Positions 57,451-64,000 of a DNA stretch of 64,000 bases are shown in pieces; position 1 is the stretch's first letter; every line of letters begins with the position of its first letter. A program made the translations under genes and the position numbers. The DNA is from Salinicoccus halitifaciens. GTDB lineage: Bacteria; Bacillota; Bacilli; Staphylococcales; Salinicoccaceae. The DNA is taken from positions 186,001 through 250,000 of the forward strand of contig NZ_JAJNCU010000001.1 in NCBI RefSeq assembly GCF_021026095.1, given 5' to 3'. A model generated the notes under the pieces. It made no database searches and was not told the DNA's origin. It was given only the letters and a program-made list of their open reading frames with translations.

Positions 57451-58221
57451 ATGATGTCTCAACTACAAAGGCTGCATTTCCTGATTTCGCATATGCAGCA
57501 GGAAATGGACGAAAATGAGCCAGTACCGGAGAGTTTCGATGAACGCTTCCAGATGTTCAGGGGGCTTGCCAACCGCCGCCCGGCAAAACCACTATCCCGG
57601 GAGTTCCTCGATGTGCAGGATGCGTTCCTCGGCACTTATAACTCAGAGGGTGTCACGGCCGTAAGCGACCTCACACCGGTCCGGGACCGGCTCTATTTAT
57701 GGCAGGGCGACATTACGACACTCAAGGCCGGTGCAATCGTCAATGCGGCGAACCCGGACATGCTCGGCTGCTTCATCCCGAACCATGACTGCATCGATAA
57801 CATCATTCATACGAAGGCGGGTGCGGCGCTGCGCCTGGAGTGTGCGGAACTGATGGAGCGGCAGGGCAGGAAAGAGGCGGTCGGGCGTGCGAAGATCACT
57901 TCTGCGTACAATCTGCCGGCAGATCACGTCATCCACACCGTCGGGCCTTACGTCCAGGACGGCAGGGTCTCCAGGATGAAGGAGGACCTGCTCCGAAGGT
58001 GCTACATGAGCTGTCTTGCGCTCGCTGATGAAAAGGATGTCGGCAGCATCGCCTTCTGCAGCATCTCGACAGGGGTGTTCGGCTTTCCGAAGGAACGGGC
58101 GGCGGAAATCGCAGTCGATGCGGTCACGGATTATTTAAAGGACAGCGGTTCCCGCCTCGAAGTCATCTTCAACGTGTTTGACGATGAGGATCTGAAAATT
58201 TACGAATCACATTTAGCTTAG
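57451..58221 (+). CDS. Zinc-containing macrodomain ADP-ribosyl hydrolase (MacroD-like)
   Basis: This is the macrodomain protein of the SirTM operon, which removes ADP-ribose from modified protein. An N-terminal helical extension (about 1-75) precedes the macrodomain. Asp87 (WQGDIT), Asn98 and Asn101 (IVNAANP) contact ADP-ribose. Cys107, His112 and Cys114 ([10 protein letters not shown]) are the zinc ligands typical of this subclass. The GVFGFP loop is present. The frame is open from TTG 57391, but ATG 57451 follows AGGTG and gives 256 residues. It is followed by SirTM after 16 bases. Confidence 0.9.
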   Translation: MMSQLQRLHFLISHMQQEMDENEPVPESFDERFQMFRGLANRRPAKPLSREFLDVQDAFLGTYNSEGVTAVSDLTPVRDRLYLWQGDITTLKAGAIVNAANPDMLGCFIPNHDCIDNIIHTKAGAALRLECAELMERQGRKEAVGRAKITSAYNLPADHVIHTVGPYVQDGRVSRMKEDLLRRCYMSCLALADEKDVGSIAFCSISTGVFGFPKERAAEIAVDAVTDYLKDSGSRLEVIFNVFDDEDLKIYESHLA

Positions 58222-58237
58222 GAAGGGTCGTTTCTTT

Positions 58238-59119
58238 ATGGAAAATTGGCATACTTTAAAATCAGAGAAGGATGAAAGCCGTCTGCTCGCGGGGATGATC
58301 GACGAAGCGGATGCGATCGTGGTCGGCATCGGTGCCGGGATGTCTGCGGCTGACGGGTTTACATATACGGGTAAGCGCTTTACGGAGAACTTCCCGGATT
58401 TCATAGGCAAGTACAAATGGTTCGACATGCTCCAGGCGAGCCTCTTCGACTTTCCGACGCGGACGGAGTACTGGGCGTTCCAGAGCCGCTTCGTCGAGCT
58501 GAATTATCTGGATCAGCCGGCGGGTGAGGGATACATCGCCCTTAGGAAGATGATCGAAGACAAGGATTACCATGTCATCACGACGAATGCCGACAACGCA
58601 TTCTATGCGGCGGATTACGATATGGACAAGGTGTTTTATTACCAGGGCGAGTATGCACTTTGGCAGTGCTCCGCCTTCTGCCACCAGCAGACATACCGCC
58701 ACGATGATCAGATCCGTGAGATGGTCCGGGTCCAGAAGGATATGGAAATCCCGCCGGAACTCATTCCGCGCTGTCCGGAATGCGATGCGCCGATGGAAAT
58801 CAACAAGCGCACTGCGGAAAAAGGCATGGTGGAGGATGCGGCCTTCGAAGCGGACCGGCAGAAGTATGAGGCTTTCCTCGAAGCGCACAAATCGGGCAAG
58901 GTGTTGTACCTGGAGATCGGGGTCGGCTACACGACACCGCAGTACATCAAGCATCCATTCTGGAGGATGACGCGCCAGAACAAGGATGCGGTCTATGTCC
59001 CGATGAACCAGAAGACATACAGGATCCCGGAGGCGGTGAGGCCGCAGACCGTGGCGCTGACCGGGGACATACAGGAGAATATATTGAATGCATATAAGAC
59101 ATTAACATATAAAGGATGA
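58238..59119 (+). CDS. sirTM: SirTM: class M sirtuin, protein ADP-ribosyltransferase
   Basis: SirTM is an NAD-dependent sirtuin that mono-ADP-ribosylates lipoylated GcvH-L rather than deacetylating proteins. The Rossmann NAD segment is [14 protein letters not shown] (28-41). The TTNADN motif has Asn117. The catalytic His of ordinary sirtuins (HG) is replaced by Gln136 in [11 protein letters not shown], the hallmark of the M class. Zinc cysteines are Cys144, Cys148, Cys179 and Cys182. It has 293 residues. It sits between the macrodomain gene and the lipoate ligase gene with 16- and 5-base gaps. Confidence 0.92.
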   Translation: MENWHTLKSEKDESRLLAGMIDEADAIVVGIGAGMSAADGFTYTGKRFTENFPDFIGKYKWFDMLQASLFDFPTRTEYWAFQSRFVELNYLDQPAGEGYIALRKMIEDKDYHVITTNADNAFYAADYDMDKVFYYQGEYALWQCSAFCHQQTYRHDDQIREMVRVQKDMEIPPELIPRCPECDAPMEINKRTAEKGMVEDAAFEADRQKYEAFLEAHKSGKVLYLEIGVGYTTPQYIKHPFWRMTRQNKDAVYVPMNQKTYRIPEAVRPQTVALTGDIQENILNAYKTLTYKG

Positions 59120-59124
59120 TTTGA

Positions 59125-60147
59125 ATGTATCTGATAGAACCCTACAGGAACGGTGAATACATCACCGACGGCGCCTATGCACTGGCGATGCAGGTCTATG
59201 TCCAGCAGAATGTGTTCCTGGATGACGGCATCATATTCCCATATTACTGCGCGCCTAAAATCGAAATCGGACGTTTCCAGAATGCGGCCTCCGAAGTCAA
59301 CCAGGACTACCTGGATGAAAACGGCATCATTCTGGTGAGGCGGGACACAGGGGGCGGTGCGATCCTCGTCGATGACGGTGCGGTGAACGTCTGCTTCCTC
59401 GTCCCGGAAGACAGCGGCGTGTATGGGGACTACAAGAAGATGTACGAACCGGTCATACGGGCACTCAACAACCTCGGTGTCAAAAACGTCGAACAGAGCG
59501 GCAGGAACGACCTGGTCATCGATGGTAAGAAAGTATCCGGTGCAGCCATGACGCTCTCAAGCGGCCGGGTATACGGCGGTTTCTCACTGCTCCTCGACAT
59601 CAACCCGGAGGCGATGGTCAAGGCGCTGAACCCGAACCGCAAAAAGATCGATTCCAAAGGCATCAAATCCATCAGATCAAGGGTGACGACGCTGAGGGAG
59701 CACCTCGCGCCGGAGTACAGGGATGTCACGACAGCGGAGTTCAAGGACCTCATCATCAAGGAACTGCTGCAGATCGATGACGTGGACAAAGCAAAGCGTT
59801 ACGAACTGACAGATGAAGACTGGCAGGCGATCGACCGCCTGGTGGAGGAGAAGTACAAGAACTGGGACTGGAACTACGGGAAGTCACCGCGCTACTCCTA
59901 TAACCGGGACGGCAGGCTCCAGGCGGGCACCGTGGAGATCTCCCTCGATGTCGAATCCGGCAGGATCGAAAACTGTTCGATCCACGGGGATTTCTTCGGA
60001 CAGGGCGAAATCAAAGATGTGGAGGAGGCACTGAAGGGCGCTCGCGTCGAGCGCGGTGAGCTTGAAGAGACCCTCCGGCCGCTCGACCTCAACCACTATT
60101 TCGGGAAGCTCGAAGATCGGGAACTCGTCGACCTGATATTAAGCTGA
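59125..60147 (+). CDS. lplA2: Lipoate-protein ligase LplA2 of the SirTM operon
   Basis: LplA2 activates free lipoate and attaches it to GcvH-L, the precondition for ADP-ribosylation. The BPL/LplA fold motifs are VRRDTGGGAILVD (lipoyl-AMP loop), GRNDLVIDGKKVSGAAM with Lys136 as the catalytic lysine, and a C-terminal lipoate-ligase domain (about 250-340). It has 340 residues. It begins 5 bases after SirTM and is followed by a hairpin terminator. Confidence 0.92.
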   Translation: MYLIEPYRNGEYITDGAYALAMQVYVQQNVFLDDGIIFPYYCAPKIEIGRFQNAASEVNQDYLDENGIILVRRDTGGGAILVDDGAVNVCFLVPEDSGVYGDYKKMYEPVIRALNNLGVKNVEQSGRNDLVIDGKKVSGAAMTLSSGRVYGGFSLLLDINPEAMVKALNPNRKKIDSKGIKSIRSRVTTLREHLAPEYRDVTTAEFKDLIIKELLQIDDVDKAKRYELTDEDWQAIDRLVEEKYKNWDWNYGKSPRYSYNRDGRLQAGTVEISLDVESGRIENCSIHGDFFGQGEIKDVEEALKGARVERGELEETLRPLDLNHYFGKLEDRELVDLILS

Positions 60148-60153
60148 ATTTTC

Positions 60154-60188
60154 AAAAGCGCATTTCCAAGCGGAAAGTGCGCTTTTCC
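60154..60188 (+). terminator. Intrinsic terminator after lplA2
   Basis: AAAAGCGCATTTCC (60154-60167) pairs with GGAAAGTGCGCTTTT (60172-60186) with one bulged base and the loop AAGC. The T stretch is short but the stem is stable. Confidence 0.75.
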
Positions 60189-60239
60189 TTCGATTGGACC
60201 GGCGCGTGGAAATTTGCATGATGAATTGCATAATATCAA

Positions 60240-60290
60240 TTGAAATCTTAAATGCACTTATATATACTGATTTTAGTACCAACTACTAAA
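60240..60290 (+). promoter_or_regulatory. fapR: fapR promoter with FapR operator
   Basis: TTGAAA (60240-60245), a 17-base spacer and TATACT (60263-60268) form the promoter. Overlapping the expected start is a perfect inverted repeat, TTTAGTA (60272-60278), five bases, TACTAAA (60284-60290), which matches the FapR box. Malonyl-CoA releases FapR, so the fap operon should be autoregulated by fatty-acid demand. Confidence 0.93.
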
Positions 60291-60302
60291 TGAGGTATTA
60301 AA

Positions 60303-60875
60303 ATGACAAAATATAAGAAACATGAACGTCAGGAAATACTGCTCACAAAGATCAATGAGGATCCATTCCTCACCGATGAAAAGCTCGCCGAGCTTTTCAA
60401 CGTCAGCATCCAGACGATCCGGCTGGACCGGCTGGAGCTCGCCATACCCGAACTCAGGGAGCGCATCAAAAATGTGGCGACGGAGGAAGTGGACAAGATC
60501 AAAAGCCTCTCACTGCAGGAGGTCATCGGTGAGATCATAGATATAGATTTGAATGTCCAGGCGCTCAGCCTCTTCATCATCGAGGAAGGCCATGTATTCG
60601 AGCGCAATAAGATTGCGAGGGGGCATTTTTTATTTGCACAGGCGAACTCACTTTGCGTCGCCGTAATCAATAAACCCCTCGCACTGACCAAAAGTGCCGA
60701 GATTGAATTCATAAGGCAGGCAAAGCTGCATGATAAGGTGATATCAAAGGCCGTGGTCAACGAGATGGACAATAATAAGGCGACCATAACTGTGGAGTCG
60801 AAAGTGGACGGCAGGCTGATCTTCAAGGGACGGTTTGTGATGTACTATTCTAATGAGGGTGATGAAATTGGTTAA
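60303..60875 (+). CDS. fapR: Fatty acid biosynthesis transcriptional regulator FapR
   Basis: FapR represses fatty-acid and phospholipid genes and is released by malonyl-CoA. The N-terminal helix-turn-helix covers about residues 20-45 (LTDEKLAELFNVSIQTIRLDRLE). The C-terminal hotdog domain that binds malonyl-CoA includes RGHFLFAQANSLCVAV. It has 190 residues. It is the first gene of fapR-plsX-fabD-fabG, with its own operator directly upstream. Its stop overlaps plsX by 8 bases. Confidence 0.94.
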   Translation: MTKYKKHERQEILLTKINEDPFLTDEKLAELFNVSIQTIRLDRLELAIPELRERIKNVATEEVDKIKSLSLQEVIGEIIDIDLNVQALSLFIIEEGHVFERNKIARGHFLFAQANSLCVAVINKPLALTKSAEIEFIRQAKLHDKVISKAVVNEMDNNKATITVESKVDGRLIFKGRFVMYYSNEGDEIG

Positions 60876-61851
60876 AATTGCTGTGGATTTAATGGGTGGC
60901 GACAACGCGCCCGCATCGATCACGGAAGGCATCATGAGTGCCGTGAAAGAGAACGGTGAACTTGAAATAATCGCCTACGGACTGAAAGGGAGCTATACCG
61001 GAGATCACCCGCAGATCAAATTCATCGAAGTGACCGAGAAAGTGGAATCAGAAGACGACCCGGTCAGGGCCGTCCGGAAAAAGAAGGACAGCTCGCTTGT
61101 CAGGGCGGCGGAGGCTGTAAAAGACGGCACGGCGGATGCATGCGTGTCCGCAGGCAATACAGGGGCGATCATGAGCGCGGGGCTCTTCGTGGTGGGACGC
61201 CTGAAAGGTGTGGAACGCCCGGCCATCGCCTCCCTCATCCCGAACACTTCAGGGAAGGGCATCATGCTGCTTGATATGGGGGCAAACTCCGACAACAAGC
61301 CGAAACACCTCTATCAGTTCGCGGAAATGGCGAGCATCTACATGGAGGAGATCGAAGGCAGGAAGAACCCTGAAGTCGGCCTCATCAACATCGGCAGCGA
61401 GGAGAATAAGGGCAATGAAGTCACGCGTGCGGCTTTTGAGCTGCTGAAGGAGAGCGATTTGAACTTCACCGGAAACTTCGAGACACGCGACATCATCTCC
61501 GGTACGATTGATATTGCGGTGACCGACGGATTCACGGGCAACATCGTGCTGAAGACGATCGAAGGGACGGCAAAGTCCATGATGATGGAAATCAAGGACA
61601 TCTTCATGAAGAACACGAAGAATAAACTGGCAGCCTCTGTCTTAAGGAACGACTTCGGCAGGGTGAAGGATCTGCTCGACTACAGGGAAGTCGGCGGTGC
61701 GCCGCTCCTCGGTCTTGACGGGTATGTCCTGAAGGCCCATGGATCGAGTGATGCGCTCGCAATCCATAACGCCGTGAGGCAGGCTGTGCGCATGGCTGAA
61801 AGCGGCGCGCTTGAAAAGATCAAAGCTAAAGTGGGTGACAATCATGAGTGA
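60868..61851 (+). CDS. plsX: Acyl-ACP:phosphate acyltransferase PlsX
   Basis: PlsX makes acyl phosphate from acyl-ACP for glycerol-3-phosphate acylation. DLMGGDNAPASI lies near the start, SAGNTGAIMSAGLF is the catalytic region, and a segment before VKAHGSSDALAI closes the protein. The frame is open from ATG 60853, but TTG 60868 gives the conserved MVKIAVDLMGGD N-terminus and uses GAGGGTG at 60856-60861; ATG 60862 is an alternative. About 327 residues. It overlaps fapR and fabD by 8 bases each. Confidence 0.92.
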   Translation: MVKIAVDLMGGDNAPASITEGIMSAVKENGELEIIAYGLKGSYTGDHPQIKFIEVTEKVESEDDPVRAVRKKKDSSLVRAAEAVKDGTADACVSAGNTGAIMSAGLFVVGRLKGVERPAIASLIPNTSGKGIMLLDMGANSDNKPKHLYQFAEMASIYMEEIEGRKNPEVGLINIGSEENKGNEVTRAAFELLKESDLNFTGNFETRDIISGTIDIAVTDGFTGNIVLKTIEGTAKSMMMEIKDIFMKNTKNKLAASVLRNDFGRVKDLLDYREVGGAPLLGLDGYVLKAHGSSDALAIHNAVRQAVRMAESGALEKIKAKVGDNHE

Positions 61852-62749
61852 AATCATTCTTTTCCCCGGCCAGGGGGCGCAGTACAGCGGCATGGCCAAA
61901 GACTTGTATGAAAATGATGAAGCGGCAAGAAAAGTGCTGGATGAAATATTCGATGAACTGGATTTCGATTTGAAGTCGATCATGTTCAATGAGGATGACA
62001 GGCTGAACCAGACGGAATTCACACAGCCCGCCTTGTTTGCACATTCCCTTGCGGTCGCGGGATCCGCAAAGCTCACAGGCAGCCACGTGCTCGGACACAG
62101 CCTCGGTGAACTCCCGGCACTCGTCCATGCAGGTGTACTGTCACTCCGTGACGGTGCGAGGATCGTCCAGAAGCGCGGCGAGCTGATGAGTAACTCGAAA
62201 GGCGGCAAGATGGCGGCGGTCATCGGAATGGAGTATTCAGACCTCCTGGAATTATGCAGGGCGGTCTCCGATGATTCTGCGAAGGTTGCACCTGCCAACA
62301 TCAATGCACCGGACCAGGTCGTGGTCTCGGGTGATGCAGAAGCGGTGGATGCATTCAGTGAACAGGCGAAGGAAAAAGGCGCAAGGCGCGTCATGCCGCT
62401 GAACGTCTCCGGTGCGTTCCATTCGCATCTGATGAAGGAAGCGCAGGAGGAATTCAAGGTTTTTGTGGAAGAAATCGAATTCAGGGACGCAGATATCCCG
62501 GTCATCCAGAACGTCAGCGCCAAACCTGAGACGGACGGTGCCGTCATCAAACGCCAGCTCGTCGAACAGATCACGAGCCCGGTCAGGTTCGTCGAATGCA
62601 TCGAAAGTGCTGCAGCGGCGGGTGTCACTTCCGGCATCGAAGCGGGACCGAAGAAAGTGCTCAGCGGACTGGTGCGCAAAATCGATAAATCGATTAAGGT
62701 TAAAAATCTGGATACACTAGAACAGGTAAAGGAGCATTCAAATGACTAA
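61844..62749 (+). CDS. fabD: Malonyl-CoA:ACP transacylase
   Basis: FabD loads malonyl groups on ACP. The N-terminal [12 protein letters not shown] and the catalytic Ser86 in [10 protein letters not shown] are present. The His of the catalytic dyad is in [10 protein letters not shown]. The frame is open from 61811, but ATG 61844 gives the conserved [11 protein letters not shown] and 301 residues. It overlaps the plsX stop and the fabG start by 8 bases. Confidence 0.95.
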   Translation: MSEIILFPGQGAQYSGMAKDLYENDEAARKVLDEIFDELDFDLKSIMFNEDDRLNQTEFTQPALFAHSLAVAGSAKLTGSHVLGHSLGELPALVHAGVLSLRDGARIVQKRGELMSNSKGGKMAAVIGMEYSDLLELCRAVSDDSAKVAPANINAPDQVVVSGDAEAVDAFSEQAKEKGARRVMPLNVSGAFHSHLMKEAQEEFKVFVEEIEFRDADIPVIQNVSAKPETDGAVIKRQLVEQITSPVRFVECIESAAAAGVTSGIEAGPKKVLSGLVRKIDKSIKVKNLDTLEQVKEHSND

Positions 62750-63479
62750 AACAGCATTGGTCACAGGTTCTTCAAGAGGGATCGGCAGAGGCATAGCGCT
62801 TGCCCTCGGCAGCGAAGGGTACCATGTGATCGTGAATTACTCAGGTTCTGAAGACAAGGCGAACAGCGTCGTGGAAGAAATTGAAAACGCAGGCGGGAGT
62901 GCAGAGAGCTATCAGTGCCATGTCGAAATTTATGATGACGTTAAGGCGATGATCAAACACATCACGAGCACGCACGGTTCTATCGACCTCGTCGTGAACA
63001 ACGCGGGCGTCACAAAGGACGGCCTGCTGATGAGGATGAAGGAAGCGGATTTCGACCGCGTCATCGATGTGAACCTGAAAGGCACGTATAACGTCATACA
63101 GAATGTCTCGCGTCCGATGCTGAAGCAGAAATCCGGCAAAATCATCAACATTTCAAGCATCGTCGCTTCCCTCGGCAACGCAGGCCAGGCGAACTATGTG
63201 GCATCGAAGGCAGGTATAGACGGGCTGACCCGCTCGGTGGCAAGGGAACTTGCCCCGAAAGGGATCACCGTCAATGCGATTGCGCCTGGCTTCATAGAGA
63301 GTGAAATGACGGATGTGCTTTCAGATGAAATCAAAGAGGGCATGCTCGGCCAGATACCGCTCAATCATTTCGGCGGTGTTGAGGATATCGCGAACACCGT
63401 GACGTTCCTTGCAAGTGATAAGGCAGACTACATCACCGGGCAGACAATCCACGTCAACGGCGGTATGTACATGGGATAA
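62742..63479 (+). CDS. fabG: 3-oxoacyl-ACP reductase
   Basis: FabG reduces beta-ketoacyl-ACP with NADPH. The cofactor motif is [10 protein letters not shown] (8-17). NNAGVT is at 86-91. The catalytic set is Ser139, Tyr152 and Lys156 (YVASK). It has 245 residues. It follows fabD with an 8-base overlap and ends 33 bases before acpP. Confidence 0.95.
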   Translation: MTKTALVTGSSRGIGRGIALALGSEGYHVIVNYSGSEDKANSVVEEIENAGGSAESYQCHVEIYDDVKAMIKHITSTHGSIDLVVNNAGVTKDGLLMRMKEADFDRVIDVNLKGTYNVIQNVSRPMLKQKSGKIINISSIVASLGNAGQANYVASKAGIDGLTRSVARELAPKGITVNAIAPGFIESEMTDVLSDEIKEGMLGQIPLNHFGGVEDIANTVTFLASDKADYITGQTIHVNGGMYMG

Positions 63480-63512
63480 TCGCTGTGATATTATTAAAGG
63501 GAGGTGAGATAT

Positions 63513-63746
63513 ATGGCAAACTTTGACAAAGTTAAAGACATTATCGTCGACAAGCTTGGAATTGACGAAGATAAAGTGACTAAAGATGCATCTTTCAAAG
63601 ATGATCTTGGTGCAGATTCATTGGACATTGCAGAACTTGTAATGGAACTTGAAGATGAATTCGAAATGGAGATTCCAGACGAAGAGGCTGAGAAAATTCA
63701 AACAGTCGGCGATGCTCTTGACTATATTGATAAATTAGAAAATTAA
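63513..63746 (+). CDS. acpP: Acyl carrier protein
   Basis: ACP carries growing acyl chains on 4'-phosphopantetheine attached to Ser36 in [11 protein letters not shown]. It has 77 residues, very acidic. A GTG at 63504 is in frame, but GGGAGGTGA supports ATG 63513. It is separated from rnc by a strong terminator-like hairpin, so ACP may be expressed more strongly than rnc. Confidence 0.96.
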   Translation: MANFDKVKDIIVDKLGIDEDKVTKDASFKDDLGADSLDIAELVMELEDEFEMEIPDEEAEKIQTVGDALDYIDKLEN

Positions 63747-63756
63747 TTGATGATTG

Positions 63757-63790
63757 ATAAAATCCACTTTTTCAAGTGGATTTTATTTAT
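63757..63790 (+). terminator. Intrinsic terminator after acpP
   Basis: ATAAAATCCACTT (63757-63769) and AAGTGGATTTTAT (63774-63786) form a perfect 13-bp stem with a TTTC loop. The T tract is interrupted, so read-through into rnc is likely. Confidence 0.85.
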
Positions 63791-63851
63791 GAATTTCTTT
63801 TCCGGTCAGCCGCTTTCGGCTGCACTGATATGAACAGGGAGGTGGAAACTC

Positions 63852-64000
63852 ATGGAGATAGTTTCAAAGAAGATAAAAAATGATAAGCTGGCAGGCCGCA
63901 AGATCCAGGCTTTCGACAAATCGTTCAAAGCATTCCAGAAACGGATCGGCATGGAGCTCGGTGACCATGATATATACCGTCAGGCATTCATGCACAGCTC
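63852..64000 (+). CDS. rnc: Ribonuclease III, N-terminal fragment (cut by window edge)
   Basis: The first 49 codons of an open frame start at ATG 63852 behind GGGAGGTGG and run off the window. The end, DIYRQAFMHS, matches the beginning of the RNase III catalytic domain, which cleaves double-stranded RNA and matures rRNA. The first 27 residues are basic, longer than the short N-terminus I expect. The position after acpP agrees with rnc of Bacillus and staphylococci. Catalytic residues lie beyond the window. Confidence 0.85.
   Translation, partial: MEIVSKKIKNDKLAGRKIQAFDKSFKAFQKRIGMELGDHDIYRQAFMHS

Overview
The window is a contiguous piece of a low-GC Gram-positive (Firmicutes) chromosome, most likely a halophilic or halotolerant member of the Staphylococcaceae close to Salinicoccus or Jeotgalicoccus. 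Four things point there. The murD-divIB-ftsA-ftsZ order lacks murG and sporulation genes, as in staphylococci. The pbp1-to-rnc gene order follows the staphylococcal/Bacillus backbone. The base composition is noticeably richer in G+C than Staphylococcus, with many acidic proteins and linkers. A P450 is extremely similar to the OleT decarboxylase known from Jeotgalicoccus. The genus call is an inference from memory, not from a search.

Layout. 1-15222: division and cell-wall cluster (end of pbp1, mraY, murD, divIB, ftsA, ftsZ, then ylmD-ylmE-sepF-ylmG-ylmH-divIVA), followed by T-box-controlled ileS, lspA and rluD. 15223-15811: intergenic region with a terminator, an array of about 4.5 palindromic 51-bp repeats and the PyrR attenuator leader. 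15812-27061: complete pyrimidine operon pyrR-P-B-C-carA-carB-K-D-F-E. 27105-32352: minus-strand island (DUF488 protein, a second repeat array of three 50-bp units, NERD/zinc-ribbon protein, phosphoglucomutase, rqcH). 32485-42947: gmk, rpoZ, coaBC, priA, fmt, rsmB, rlmN, stp, prkC. 43038-44674: OleT-like P450 and a convergent rhodanese, placed between prkC and rsgA. 44768-47614: rsgA, rpe, thiN, DUF554. 47737-51940: divergent rpmB, then the asp23-like gene, fakA, sdaAB and sdaAA. 51942-54571: recG and a class A sortase. 54643-60147: a stress-type lipoylation/ADP-ribosylation module, consisting of a divergent Old Yellow Enzyme gene and the LLM flavin enzyme, GcvH-L, macrodomain, SirTM and LplA2 genes. 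60303-64000: FapR-regulated fapR-plsX-fabD-fabG, then acpP and the start of rnc.

Most genes are housekeeping and tightly packed, often with 4-8 bp overlaps and sometimes with TTG or GTG starts. Recognisable cis-regulation includes the Ile T-box, the PyrR anti-antiterminator and terminator, a perfect FapR box on the fapR promoter, a paired-promoter/inverted-repeat region between the OYE and LLM genes, and many intrinsic terminators. The most notable accessory content is the CYP152L/OleT-type fatty-acid decarboxylase, the SirTM-macrodomain-GcvH-L-LplA2 operon next to fatty-acid synthesis genes, and two intergenic repeat arrays of different sequence but the same architecture. All coordinates and motifs were read by eye; no database or folding program was used.
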